Assembly: GCF_000244915.1 (NCBI RefSeq) | Contig: NZ_CM001442.1 | Span: 5,766,001-5,830,000, forward strand | DNA length: 64,000 nucleotides | From: Bradyrhizobium sp. WSM471 | Lineage (GTDB): Bacteria > Pseudomonadota > Alphaproteobacteria > Rhizobiales > Xanthobacteraceae | Direction: 5' to 3' | Part shown: positions 22,433 to 31,684 of the stretch, piece after piece | Layout: each line of letters starts with the position of its first letter | Position numbering within the stretch: the first letter of the stretch is position 1 | Position numbers and translations under genes: made by a program | Notes under the pieces: model-generated | What the model saw: the letters and a program-made list of their open reading frames with translations, nothing else | The model's database searches: none | Told to the model about the DNA's origin: nothing

Positions 22433-25192
22433 TCAGGCGGCACTGACGGCGTCGCGCTCGGCTGCGAGGAATTGCCGCTCGAATGCTTCCGACGGCATCG
22501 GGCGGCCGAAGAAATAGCCCTGGCCTTCTTCGCATCCCATGCTCACCAGGAAATCGGCCGTAGCGCGGTTCTCGATGCCCTCGGCCACGACCGTCAGTCC
22601 GAGCTGCTTGCTGAGGCCGACGGTCGACCCGACGATCGCGGCATCATCGGAGTTCGCGAGCAGACCGAGCACGAACGACCGGTCGATCTTGAGCCCATCG
22701 AGCGGAAACTTCTTCAAATAGCTCAGGCTCGCATAGCCAGTGCCGAAATCGTCGAACAGGACGCGGACGCCGAGCTGCTGGATGCGTTTGAACATGTCGA
22801 GCACGCGGGCTTCGTCGTGAAGCAGGATGTCTTCGGTAACCTCGAGTTCGAGCAGCGACGGGGTGAGCCCCGTCGCTTCGAGCATTTCCGCAACCGAATG
22901 CGCGAGGTCGCCGGAGTGGATCTGCGAGGGAGACAAATTGATCGCGACCCGCACTCTGTCGCCGGACAATTCCCAGGCGCGTGCCTGCCGGCAGGCGGTC
23001 TCCATCACCCAGTTTCCGATCCGCTCGGATAGGGCTGAGCTGTTGACCACCGGCATGAACTCTCCCGGCGAAACGTAGCCGCGCACGGGATGCCGCCAGC
23101 GGATGAGAGCTTCGGCCCCGACCAGGCTCGCGTCGATCAGGCGAACCTGGGGCTGGTAGAACAGCTCGAACTCGCCGCGATCCGCGGCAAGCGCTAGTTC
23201 ACTCTCCAGCGTCAGCCGGTTCTCCAGCTCCTGCCGGATCGCGCTCTCGAAGACCACATAACCGCCGCGCCGCGTCAGCTTTGCCTTGGTCAGCGCAAGA
23301 TGGCCATTGCTCAGGAGATCGTCGGCGCTGTGTCCGCCTTCCGGATGGACGGCGACGCCGATGCTGATTCTGACGCGGTGCTGCCGCGTGCCGGTCGCAA
23401 GCGGCGCTTCGAATGCGCGCGCGATGCGCTCGGCGAACTCTGCGATTGGCGGGTCGCCATCGGCGCCTTTGCGCGCAATGGCGAATTCGTCTCCGCTAAG
23501 CCGGGCAACGACAGCGCCGTCGCGCGCCTCGGCTTTCAGGCGACCAGCGACCGCCTGAAGCACGAGATCTCCGGCCGAATGACCCAGCATGTCGTTGATG
23601 CTCTGGAAGCCGTCGAGCCCGATCACGAGCAGCGCGACCTCGCAAGGGCGCTGCGCCGCATCCGCGATCATGCCGACCAGTCCTGCATGCAGCGTGTTGC
23701 GGTTGGCAAGACCGGTCAGCGCGTCGTACTCGGCGAGATATCTGACGCGTTCGGCCTCGCGCTTGCGGACCGAGATATCGCGCAGGATCGCTCCGTACTG
23801 GAAGCCGTCCGTTCCCTGCCAGCCCGAGAAGCTTGCCTCGACCGGGAAAGTTTCACCGTTCTTCCGCCGCCCTTCGAATTCAACGACGACCGCTCCGCCG
23901 GGGACCAGGAGTGCCTGGCGCGCGGCGTCGCGCATGGACGGCCTCGCGTCACCGTCCACCGACACGGCGCACAGCGTTTCGAACGGACGGCCGATGATCT
24001 CGGCGGGCATATAGCCGAAGATCGCACTAGCGCCGGGATTCCACACGGTGATCAGCTGATCTTCGTCGGTGCAGACGAGGCCATCGCCGAGCGACATCGC
24101 AATACGATGAAAGCGGCTTTCGGCGATGCGCCCCAACAGACCGCGGAAGTCGATTTCGTCGAGTGCGATCGCCGTCAGATAAGCCACAATCGCGATGTGG
24201 AACAGTGATGTGTCGATGATGAAGGGCCATCTTGCCTGCACGAGGACCGCAACCAGCTCGAAGGCTGCCCCGGCCGAGATCAGGATCGCGACGCGAATTC
24301 CCGGTCCGAAGCGGCGCCACGAAAACACCATCAGCAGGCAGATCACAGCGAGACCCAGGATCATGCCGGTATCGGAGGTCCAGCGCAGCATCCGGCTCTG
24401 GAGGATCGATTCCGCTGCCAGCGCCTGGAGGATGGGTCCGGAGATGATGCGGCCATTTGGAACGCTGAAGCGGTCGCCCAGTTCGAGCGCCGTCGCACCA
24501 ATGATGACCTTCTTGTCTCTGAGCTTGTCGAGAGTTGCCGTGTTGCCGCGGAGCACGTCGACATACGAGACACTCGGAACGGAGCCCGCCCGAATGCTGA
24601 AATCGATCAGGAAAGGAGGCCGCCGATTGGCGTCCTGTCCGGCCAGCACGACGGCCATTGACGGCATCAGGGCATCACCGAGCTTCTCGCCGAATGGATA
24701 GCGGCGAACCAGCCCGTCGGATTCGATCGCGACATTGACCAGCGCCGGCCACGACTGATTGCTGAACGGCTTCAGGGGGCGATTGATGTGAGCTGCGCCG
24801 CCATTCGGCGTCGGCTGCTTGAAGGACGGCAGGATGGTCGAGCCGCCGGCCTCACGCAGCGCGTTGACGAAAGCCTCGTCGGAGGCCGGATCGGATGGCG
24901 AGCTGAAATCGACGTCGAAAGCGACGTCCCGCGCCCCCGCGGCCTCGAGCTTGCGCAACAATTCGCCGTGCAGCCGGCGCGGCCAAGGCCATACGCCGAT
25001 CTGGTCGATCGAGGGCGCATCGATGGCCACCACGACGACGTTGCCGCTCGCGGGGCGCGATTGCCATGTGAACCGCAGGTCGGTCAGCGCGTTGCGAAGC
25101 GCACCATGCCACCCCGTGGACAGCACGATCGCCAGTGCGGTCACGACTAGAATATGCGGACGATAGCGCTTCACTCCGATCCTCCCGCGCAC
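22433..25192 (-). CDS. CHASE2-PAS-GGDEF-EAL cyclic-di-GMP signalling protein
   Basis: 919 residues. An N-terminal membrane helix is followed by a periplasmic CHASE2 domain (about 35-270: VVVVAIDAPSIDQIGVWPWP, VAFDVDFSSPS). Three membrane helices (about 275-345), a PAS domain (about 360-480), GGDEF (about 490-650) and EAL (about 660-905) follow. The cyclase motif is LSGDEF, so SGDEF instead of GGDEF. The EAL residues are intact (GAEALIRW, VAINLSPSQ, LELEVTEDI, FDDFGTGYASL, LKIDRSFV, VVAEGIEN). Net phosphodiesterase activity, with the cyclase domain possibly active or GTP-sensing, is the likely reading. It is 41 bases downstream of the FecR-domain gene on the same strand. Confidence 0.92.
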   Translation of the reverse strand: MRGRIGVKRYRPHILVVTALAIVLSTGWHGALRNALTDLRFTWQSRPASGNVVVVAIDAPSIDQIGVWPWPRRLHGELLRKLEAAGARDVAFDVDFSSPSDPASDEAFVNALREAGGSTILPSFKQPTPNGGAAHINRPLKPFSNQSWPALVNVAIESDGLVRRYPFGEKLGDALMPSMAVVLAGQDANRRPPFLIDFSIRAGSVPSVSYVDVLRGNTATLDKLRDKKVIIGATALELGDRFSVPNGRIISGPILQALAAESILQSRMLRWTSDTGMILGLAVICLLMVFSWRRFGPGIRVAILISAGAAFELVAVLVQARWPFIIDTSLFHIAIVAYLTAIALDEIDFRGLLGRIAESRFHRIAMSLGDGLVCTDEDQLITVWNPGASAIFGYMPAEIIGRPFETLCAVSVDGDARPSMRDAARQALLVPGGAVVVEFEGRRKNGETFPVEASFSGWQGTDGFQYGAILRDISVRKREAERVRYLAEYDALTGLANRNTLHAGLVGMIADAAQRPCEVALLVIGLDGFQSINDMLGHSAGDLVLQAVAGRLKAEARDGAVVARLSGDEFAIARKGADGDPPIAEFAERIARAFEAPLATGTRQHRVRISIGVAVHPEGGHSADDLLSNGHLALTKAKLTRRGGYVVFESAIRQELENRLTLESELALAADRGEFELFYQPQVRLIDASLVGAEALIRWRHPVRGYVSPGEFMPVVNSSALSERIGNWVMETACRQARAWELSGDRVRVAINLSPSQIHSGDLAHSVAEMLEATGLTPSLLELEVTEDILLHDEARVLDMFKRIQQLGVRVLFDDFGTGYASLSYLKKFPLDGLKIDRSFVLGLLANSDDAAIVGSTVGLSKQLGLTVVAEGIENRATADFLVSMGCEEGQGYFFGRPMPSEAFERQFLAAERDAVSAA

Positions 25193-25233
25193 CCGCTTCT
25201 GCGGGTACGCCCCCTCATCCCCTGGAAATCGCC

Positions 25234-26550
25234 TCAGTGCTTGTTGTGGCCAAAGGCATTGCCGTGGCCATTGCTGCCGTTGCCGCCGCCATTGCCATTG
25301 CCGTTACCGTTGTTGCCCCTGCCGTTGCCGGTGGCGCCGTTGTTGCCATTACCATTGCCGTTGCCGGAATTCCCATTGCCGGAATTGCCGTTACCGGAGT
25401 TGCCATTGCCGGAGTTGCCGTTGCCGGAGTTGCCATTGCCGGAGTTGCCGTTGCCGGAGTTGCCGTTGCCACCAGCGTTTCCGTTGGCGGCCGCTGCGGC
25501 GATCGCGGCGCCGGGATTTGACGAACTGCTGCTGCCAGCCGTCACGCCGCTGCTCGTCGTGACCGCAGTCTGGACGGTGCTGTTGGACGCAGTCGTGCTC
25601 GCTTTCGAGTCGCTCCAGACCGTCTCGGTGCTAGCGTGCGCGTTGCGCACCTGTCCGGGGGCACCGCCTCCGTGGGCTAGCCCGTGCGTGACCTTGTGGA
25701 CGTTCAGCTTGACCTCGCCGAGCGAGTTCGAGATGCGCACGACGCCAGGCTTTGCAGCATCAGACTTGGCAGCACCGCCCTTGGACGCGTGAGCTCCGGC
25801 CCCCTGTTGCGATGGCTTGAGCGCGCCGGCCGCCTTGGTGCCCTTGTCGATCGGACCGAGCGCATGGATCGCACGGCCGTTCGCGGCATTGCGCGGGGCC
25901 GACAGGCCCGATTTCGGCACGGGGACGCGCTCGATGCTCGAGGCGCGCGGCTTGCCGTGCTCGATCGGATTGAACGTTCCAGAGCCGCTCAGAGAGAGAC
26001 CAGACTTGCCATGCTCGAAGACGGTGGCGGCCTGCCCCGGCAGGACCTGGGCGATCTGTCCGGTCTTGAAGTCGGAGACCTCGACCTGGCCGCGGAGCAC
26101 GCCGACCTTGGTGCTGCCCGCATTCACGGTGACGCTGAACTGGGTGCCCTTGACCACGGCGGCGAGATAGGGCGTCTCGACCTCGAAGTGCTTGACGTTG
26201 CGCTTCTCGACCTCGAGCAGGATCGAACCTGCCTGCTGGATGATGGTGGTCGAAAGGCCCTCCTTGCTCTCGGTCGGCAAGCCGACCACCGAGTTGGGAG
26301 AGATCAGGATCGTTTCCTCGCCACGGACGAGCAGCACGCGCCCGTTACGCCCGGTGCGAATGGTGTCGCCGGGCTTGAGTGCCTCCTGCTGGCTCAAGGA
26401 CACCTGCTGCGCGCCAGTGGTGGCGACCCAGACCTCGCCAGTGGCTTTGCCGACCGACCAGACGCCCTCGTCCGCGGCGGATGCGCCGGAAGCCGTTCCC
26501 AGGATCAGCGCAGCCGCGAAGGCGCACCGCATTCCAATATTGTTCAGCAT
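25234..26550 (-). CDS. Exported FecR-domain protein with GNGNS repeats
   Basis: 438 residues with a signal peptide (FAAALILGTASGASA). Residues ~30-190 are a FecR domain (GDTIRTGRNGRVLLVRGEET, FEVETPYLAAVVKGTQFSV, GSTKVGVLRGQVEVSD). A low-complexity Ala/Ser/Lys linker follows, then seven GNGNS units in a Gly/Asn tail ending HGNAFGHNKH. Unlike iron-signalling FecR it has no membrane anchor, so it is probably periplasmic or secreted. A GAGGATC site precedes the ATG. It is divergent from the TpsB gene and followed by the CHASE2 gene; the trio recurs in other Proteobacteria as far as I recall. The role is unknown. Confidence 0.85.
   Translation of the reverse strand: MLNNIGMRCAFAAALILGTASGASAADEGVWSVGKATGEVWVATTGAQQVSLSQQEALKPGDTIRTGRNGRVLLVRGEETILISPNSVVGLPTESKEGLSTTIIQQAGSILLEVEKRNVKHFEVETPYLAAVVKGTQFSVTVNAGSTKVGVLRGQVEVSDFKTGQIAQVLPGQAATVFEHGKSGLSLSGSGTFNPIEHGKPRASSIERVPVPKSGLSAPRNAANGRAIHALGPIDKGTKAAGALKPSQQGAGAHASKGGAAKSDAAKPGVVRISNSLGEVKLNVHKVTHGLAHGGGAPGQVRNAHASTETVWSDSKASTTASNSTVQTAVTTSSGVTAGSSSSSNPGAAIAAAAANGNAGGNGNSGNGNSGNGNSGNGNSGNGNSGNGNSGNGNSGNGNGNGNNGATGNGRGNNGNGNGNGGGNGSNGHGNAFGHNKH
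25366..25470 (-). repeat. 15-bp tandem repeat, seven units (GNGNS)
   Basis: Seven near-identical 15-bp units encode GNGNS on the minus strand. On the + strand they alternate between TTGCCATTGCCGGAG and TTGCCGTTGCCGGAG, so there is also a 30-bp higher-order period. Copy number could change by slippage without breaking the frame. The boundaries are approximate. Confidence 0.85.
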
Positions 26551-26680
26551 GACGATCCTCAGTCCGCGTTACAGCCGGCCTTGAGGGGTATCCGAAATCA
26601 CTCAACATGAGATTAGCGGGAAGCGACCAGCGGAGTGGTCGCGTTAACGGTTCATTGACCATAAAAAACTATGAAAAATC

Positions 26681-28477
26681 ATGTGGCTAACGAACCCTTA
26701 CCGCTTCACGGGCACATCTCCGTCAAACTACGGGGACCGGCGCGTTGCGCGCGTCGGGAAGCGGCATCTCATTACCACAATGGTGCTGTTGGCGCCTTTT
26801 TTCGCCGGAGTTTCCCAGGCTTTCGCACAACAGGCGAACCAGCCGGGCTTCGATCCGCGCCAACCAGAGAAATATTTTGAAAACCAAACCGAGCGGGAAT
26901 CGCTGAGGCGTCCTCCAGTCAGACTACCGACGATCGGCCAGCCCAACACCGGCGGCGATACCAAGCCTCAATTCGTGCTGCGCGGCGTCGATGTCAGCGG
27001 AGCCCGGGCCGTTTCCCCCGATCGCATCGCCGCGGTCTACCAGCCCTATGTCGGCAAGAAGGTTTCGCAGGCCGATCTCGCCGCGATCGCCGGCGCCATC
27101 AGCGATCTCTACCGTGCCGATGGTTTTCACTTGAGCCGTGCGATCGTGCCGCCGCAGGATATTGCGGACGGCCTGCTCCGGATCCAGGTGATCGAAGGCG
27201 CCATCGTGCAGGCGAAGCTGAAAGGCGACGGCGCCGAGCAGTTCGGCGTGAGACCGATGCTTGGGCCGGTTCTGGCGGAGCAACCGTCGCGTCTGGCAAC
27301 GCTGGAACGCCAGCTCTTTCTCATCAACAGCAGACCTGGCGTCCGGATCACCGATACCGCACTGGAGGAGATCGGCGGTGCAACCGGCCGCTTCCGCCTC
27401 ATCGTCTATTTGAAGACCTGGCACGTCTTCTCCTCATTCGGTCTGGACAATCTGGGCTCATCATCAGTCGGTCCGTGGCAGACCTACGCGACCGGCGCGT
27501 TCAACTCCTATCTCACGCCCGGCGACACGCTGGCGGTCAACCTGTCGACCATCGCCAACGACCCCCGCCAGCTTGGCTTCGCACGGCTGTCCTACGATGC
27601 ACCCGTCGGCGTCGACGGCGTGCGTCTCGGCGGGTCCGTCCTGTACAGCGCGGTCAGACCGGGCGATGCCCGCCGCCTCAACAGCGACATCACCACGACC
27701 GAGGCGTTCGAGCTGCGTGCCGGCATCGTCCCATTGCAGTCGCAATCCTCCTCGCTGATCCTGACCGCGGCGACGACCTTCAGCAACGTGTCCGAGCATG
27801 ACCTTTACGGCCCCTGGTACAACGACCACATCAGGACCGCGAGCCTGACCGCCGACTACCGGCTCCAGGATCATTTCGGCGGCACCAATTTCGCGACGCT
27901 GACCTACCGCCAGGGGCTCGACATCTTCGGTGCCTCGCATTTCGATGACGACCTGTTGTCGCGCGATGGCGCGTCATCGAACTTCTCCGTGCTGAACCTC
28001 TGGTTCACGCGCTACCAGACGCTCAACGACGTCTGGTCGCTCAAGCTCTCCGCTGCGAGCCAGACGGCGTCACGGCCGCTGTTCACCTCGCAGCAATTCT
28101 ATCTCGGCGGCGTTGCCTTCGGGCGCGGCTATGGCGCAGCCGAGATCAGCGGTGACAACGGTCTTGCCGGCTCGCTCGAACTGCGCTTCGACCAGAATCT
28201 CAATTTCCGCTACTGGACCGGCTATCAGCTCTATGCCTTCGGCGACGCCGGCGCCGTCTGGAACGACGCTTACCGCCTAAGCGACGGCCTGTCGCTGACC
28301 TCGGCCGGAGCTGGCGTGCGGTTCTTCCTGCCGGACGATTTCCAGGCCGATCTCGGCGTGGCTGTCCCCCTGAGCTACCGGGCGCCAGACAACGAGCGCC
28401 GCAGCCCGCGCTTCCTGTTTACCCTGTCAAGCGCGCTGCGGCTCTGCTCCGAACGCGGCAAGGGCGGCTGTCTGTAA
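26681..28477 (+). CDS. TpsB (ShlB/FhaC-family) outer-membrane secretion pore
   Basis: 598 residues. An extended N-terminus leads to a signal-like segment (TTMVLLAPFFAGVSQAFA). Then come a linker, POTRA domains (FVLRGVDVSGARAVSPDRIA; DLLRIQVIEGAIVQAKLKG-like region) and a 16-strand-type barrel with the conserved motif FYLGGVAFGRGYGAAEISGD, matching the VRGY-type motif as GRGY. The C-terminus is hydrophobic-aromatic. It exports a TpsA exoprotein in two-partner secretion, but no TpsA is encoded nearby. An ATG near 26780 is a possible alternative start. It is divergently transcribed from the FecR-domain gene across about 130 AT-rich bases. Confidence 0.88.
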   Translation: MWLTNPYRFTGTSPSNYGDRRVARVGKRHLITTMVLLAPFFAGVSQAFAQQANQPGFDPRQPEKYFENQTERESLRRPPVRLPTIGQPNTGGDTKPQFVLRGVDVSGARAVSPDRIAAVYQPYVGKKVSQADLAAIAGAISDLYRADGFHLSRAIVPPQDIADGLLRIQVIEGAIVQAKLKGDGAEQFGVRPMLGPVLAEQPSRLATLERQLFLINSRPGVRITDTALEEIGGATGRFRLIVYLKTWHVFSSFGLDNLGSSSVGPWQTYATGAFNSYLTPGDTLAVNLSTIANDPRQLGFARLSYDAPVGVDGVRLGGSVLYSAVRPGDARRLNSDITTTEAFELRAGIVPLQSQSSSLILTAATTFSNVSEHDLYGPWYNDHIRTASLTADYRLQDHFGGTNFATLTYRQGLDIFGASHFDDDLLSRDGASSNFSVLNLWFTRYQTLNDVWSLKLSAASQTASRPLFTSQQFYLGGVAFGRGYGAAEISGDNGLAGSLELRFDQNLNFRYWTGYQLYAFGDAGAVWNDAYRLSDGLSLTSAGAGVRFFLPDDFQADLGVAVPLSYRAPDNERRSPRFLFTLSSALRLCSERGKGGCL

Positions 28478-28632
28478 GCCCATTGTCCTTTGCGCTATGG
28501 CCCCCGGCATGCGGCCCTTTTCGAGGCGTGGCTCACAAGCTTGCCTAAATTTAATCCCGTAACCTGCTCACGATCGCTCGATCCGGGAGTTCCGAATGGC
28601 CATGTTCAGTCAAAAGTGATTGAGACGGAACC

Positions 28633-29463
28633 ATGAAAAAGGTGTTTGCAGTTCTGGCGTTTCTCTGCGTCCTCGGCGTCGGCCAGTACTTCGTGGTCAG
28701 CCGGTTCGCGATCCGCCATGAGGATTTGACCCTGTTCGACGCCGCGCGCCAGCGGCCGATTGCGGTCGAAATCGCTGTGCGGCGTGATTACGAGACCAAG
28801 GCCAATCTCGGCCTCTGGAAGCTCCCGCTCGCCATCATCAGCAACGGCAATACCGTCAAGGCCACCGAATATTCCTTCCTCGCCAACGTGCTCGCCGCAC
28901 GCGGTTATCTTGTCGCCAGTATCCAGCAGGATCTGCCGAGCGATCCGCCGCTGATGACCAAGGCCGGCCAGCCATATGTCGGCCGGCGCGAGGTCTATAT
29001 CCGCTGCGAGGCCAACATCCTCTTCACCTTGGGCGAGTTGAAGCGGCGGCAGGAGAACGCCGACTACGACCACATCACGCTCGTCGGGCATTCCAACGGC
29101 GGCGACGTTTCGATGTATGTCGCCCATCAGCACCCGGAGCTGGTGTCGAAAGTGATCACGCTCGACAATCTGCGGGTGCCTTTCGTGCTTAGCGACAACA
29201 TGAAGATCCTGTCGTTCCGCTCGAAGGATCCGCATTTCGTAACCGATCCCGGCGTGCTGCCGACGCCGGAAGAGGCCAAGGCGCGCGGAATCGACATTAT
29301 CCACACTGGCGCACAGCATACCGAGATGAGCGATCGCGGTCCCGACGCTGTCAAAGAAAAGATCCAGGCGACACTCGACCGCTTCCTGCGGGACAGCGCC
29401 AGCAGCGCGCTCGCCCCGGCCGATACACGAAGCCCGATGATCATGAACCCCGGCGACTATTAG
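28633..29463 (+). CDS. Alpha/beta-hydrolase, membrane-anchored or exported
   Basis: 276 residues. An uncleaved anchor or signal segment (VFAVLAFLCVLGVGQYFVVS) is followed by an alpha/beta-hydrolase domain with the nucleophile elbow TLVGHSNGGDVSMYVAHQHP. A plausible acid is in VITLDNLRVPF, and the His is probably in DIIHTGAQHTEMSDRG. The domain starts with an LGLWKLPLAIISNGN strand where oxyanion residues would lie. It is probably a periplasmic esterase or peptidase-like hydrolase. It stands alone; the substrate is unknown. Confidence 0.8.
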   Translation: MKKVFAVLAFLCVLGVGQYFVVSRFAIRHEDLTLFDAARQRPIAVEIAVRRDYETKANLGLWKLPLAIISNGNTVKATEYSFLANVLAARGYLVASIQQDLPSDPPLMTKAGQPYVGRREVYIRCEANILFTLGELKRRQENADYDHITLVGHSNGGDVSMYVAHQHPELVSKVITLDNLRVPFVLSDNMKILSFRSKDPHFVTDPGVLPTPEEAKARGIDIIHTGAQHTEMSDRGPDAVKEKIQATLDRFLRDSASSALAPADTRSPMIMNPGDY

Positions 29464-29755
29464 TCCGGCCCCTTTGCGGCAGATCAAGGCTGCCGCGACC
29501 CGACCACGATAGAAAGGGTCTCGCCATCTCGGAGAGGCACGTGTCGCACTCGATCGAAAGCCTTGATACGAAAAGACTCGATAGGACAAGCTTTGGCCTG
29601 CCCGTGGCAAGGACGCCGAGATTCGCCCGGCATCTCTATCGTTCGGCTCGCAAGCTGCTGCGGTCGATCATCGCCCGCATCGACCTCTCGCAGTTTCCGG
29701 GTTCGTGTTGCGGATGAGGACGGCGTCGCACGCCAACAACACACAGGGTTGCTCT

Positions 29756-30073
29756 ATGCACCGGCATTTGAGACGAATTTGCCTGCTGGTTGCAATGGCC
29801 TCGAGCATGGGCACGTTGTCCGCTCTCGCCGCCGATGCAGATCACGGCGCCGATCTTGCGAGGCGCTGGTGCGCCAGCTGCCATGTCGTGGCGAACGGCC
29901 AGACCCAGGCGAGCGCCGACGTCCCCTCTTTCGCGTCCGTTGCGCGCAGGCCCGACTTCAGTTCGGAAAGGCTCGCCTTTTTCTTGCTAGATCCGCACCC
30001 GAAGATGCCGAATTTCCCCTTGAGCCGGACTGAAGCCGGCGACATCGCGGCCTACATCGCATCGCTGCGTTAG
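29756..30073 (+). CDS. Small periplasmic class I cytochrome c
   Basis: 105 residues: a signal peptide (ICLLVAMASSMGTLSALAAD), a haem site in ARRWCASCHVVANG, and an axial methionine in PHPKMPNFPLSRTEAGDIAA. It is a monohaem electron carrier. An AGGG site supports the ATG at 29756 rather than 29705. No oxidoreductase partner gene is adjacent, so its donor and acceptor are unknown. The 29464-29755 interval before it shows no gene I can support. Confidence 0.85.
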   Translation: MHRHLRRICLLVAMASSMGTLSALAADADHGADLARRWCASCHVVANGQTQASADVPSFASVARRPDFSSERLAFFLLDPHPKMPNFPLSRTEAGDIAAYIASLR

Positions 30074-30264
30074 CAGAGCGGCCGATCGGTCGACACCTGC
30101 GACGATGCAAATCCTGCCTGAGAACCGACAGGAATCGGCAGGAGGATGATGGGCTGTGAATGAGGTCCATTCGACGGCCCATCATGGACCGGTACCCGCA
30201 TCGACGTGCGGATATTCACGCTGCGCAAGTCCAATCTGTGGACGCGCCGTAAACACTCCGAGAA

Positions 30265-30606
30265 TCAGGACTTGCCCTTCCCCGGCTGCATGAGACTGCC
30301 GGTCATCTGGCGCATGTGGTCTCCGGCACTGGTGAACTGGCTGCGCAGGAAATCCGATTGGATTCGCATCGCCTCCTGAAGGTCGGTGGCATGGACGAGC
30401 TTGCGGGCATGCTCGAACGCCGACTTCATGTTCTGCTCGGTGAAAGCGAGCGCCTGCTTCGACACGTCCGCCCCCGCGCCCGGAACGGTCGTCATCGATT
30501 TGGTGGCGGCTTCGAAAAACATTCCGAATGCCTTTTCCGCCTGGTCAATCGTCTTCTCGGCCAGGTCACGCAGTTCGGCCGGAACTTCGAGCTTCGGTTC
30601 GATCAT
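30265..30606 (-). CDS. Phasin (PHA granule-associated protein)
   Basis: 113 residues of amphipathic helix: LRDLAEKTIDQAEKAFGMFF, then ALAFTEQNMKSAFEHARKLV and EAMRIQSDFLRSQFTSAGDH, ending MRQMTGSLMQPGKGKS. This is the phasin_2 pattern of rhizobia; such proteins coat polyhydroxybutyrate granules. A GGAGGAG site just upstream fixes the ATG at 30606. It is monocistronic, with the nearest same-strand gene over 100 bases away. Confidence 0.9.
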   Translation of the reverse strand: MIEPKLEVPAELRDLAEKTIDQAEKAFGMFFEAATKSMTTVPGAGADVSKQALAFTEQNMKSAFEHARKLVHATDLQEAMRIQSDFLRSQFTSAGDHMRQMTGSLMQPGKGKS

Positions 30607-30746
30607 GGTCGCACTCCTCCCGTTTTCTGAACTGAATACCACACTTGCCGGATCGACTGCCAGCGTCCAGCCGGGGGGACGTCGCCCGGCGGCCGGCTCT
30701 GGCAGGAAACGAACGGCAAGGCGTTAAGGCCGGCGCGCAGGCCGGC

Positions 30747-30932
30747 TCAGGACAGGGGGTGTTCGGGGAGAGTTTCTTCGGTGGCGAGGTCTTCGACGAG
30801 CTTGATGACCTCGAAACGCTGCCGGGGCGCGAGCTTCAGAAACGCGCGGAGCAGCCGCAGGCTTTCGACAGTGCCGCTTGCAGGCGCGCCGAGCTTGAGG
30901 TGCAGCTCAGCTGCGAAATTGAGGTTCTTCAT
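30747..30932 (-). CDS. Small hypothetical protein
   Basis: 61 residues: MKNLNFAAELHLKLGAPASG, then VESLRLLRAFLKLAPRQRFE and VIKLVEDLATEE. Two helices with a Leu/Arg-rich face suggest a small protein-binding or DNA-binding module. An AGGT-type site is near the ATG at 30932. An in-frame ATG 51 bases earlier adds a cysteine-rich stretch of poor quality. Beyond it, 30933-31294 shows no gene I can support, only short duplications around AACCGGATGC. Confidence 0.55.
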   Translation of the reverse strand: MKNLNFAAELHLKLGAPASGTVESLRLLRAFLKLAPRQRFEVIKLVEDLATEETLPEHPLS

Positions 30933-31294
30933 CTCGCACCTATGACAAGCATCGGACTTCGTGATCCAACATCGAGATCCCAACTAAGAACCAAACGCCA
31001 CAACCGGATGCCATAACCAACCGGATGCTATGGCGACGGCGCGCCTTCGGCCGGGGGGGAAGCCCGGTACGTTCGCACGCCGAGCTTCATGTGCAAGCGC
31101 GCACACCTGAACAGGTTGCAACTATGTCAAGAAACAACCCCTCCGGCAAGCCTAACAGTTGGCGCAGCGATGCTTCGTCTGCATCGCACCACGGCAATTC
31201 CGGATAACAGGAATATGGCCCGCCGTCACCCACCTGCGTCAAGAAGCGTCATCGATCAGCATACAGCCTCGATCGCCGTCAATCGACGCTGCGT

Positions 31295-31438
31295 TTAGTC
31301 TTGTTTCGGATGTGAATGGACGTTGGTGGACGCGAACCAGTGCTTCTTCAGCGTATACACGTAATTGATGAGTCCGGCGCCAGCGGTTGTATCGTCGACG
31401 AAATAGACGTGGATCTCGCGCCATGGATAGGCCGCCAC
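31295..31438 (-). CDS. 47-residue hypothetical protein with GTG start
   Basis: The frame reads VAAYPWREIHVYFVDDTTAG, then AGLINYVYTLKKHWFASTNV and HSHPKQD. It has the composition of a folded alpha/beta protein rather than random sequence. An AAGG site precedes the GTG. The frame remains open a little upstream, so an earlier TTG start is possible. No family is recognised. 31439-31684 shows nothing further that is clearly coding. Confidence 0.4.
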   Translation of the reverse strand: MAAYPWREIHVYFVDDTTAGAGLINYVYTLKKHWFASTNVHSHPKQD

Positions 31439-31684
31439 AGCGCGGCCTTCTGAACCAAGAGACAAACTATGGCATTTGGATTTTCATCCAAACCCGCCCA
31501 CTCGAGCTCTTGGACTTGGGCAGGCCTCTTCGCACCAGGATTCATCGGGCCGCATTTGTTTCCGGCCGTGAACCGTTTTCGAGGAACAAACGACAAAGCG
31601 GTGGCGAAACAGTCACGCAGATCACGGGCGCCCTGGCCGATGCATTCGATCGATTCGGGCGCCCCAGCACCAAAGGACGACGGC

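Noticed and set aside
25366..25470. CRISPR-like regular repeats
   Set aside because: The 15-bp units are contiguous without spacers and encode GNGNS in frame within the FecR-domain gene.
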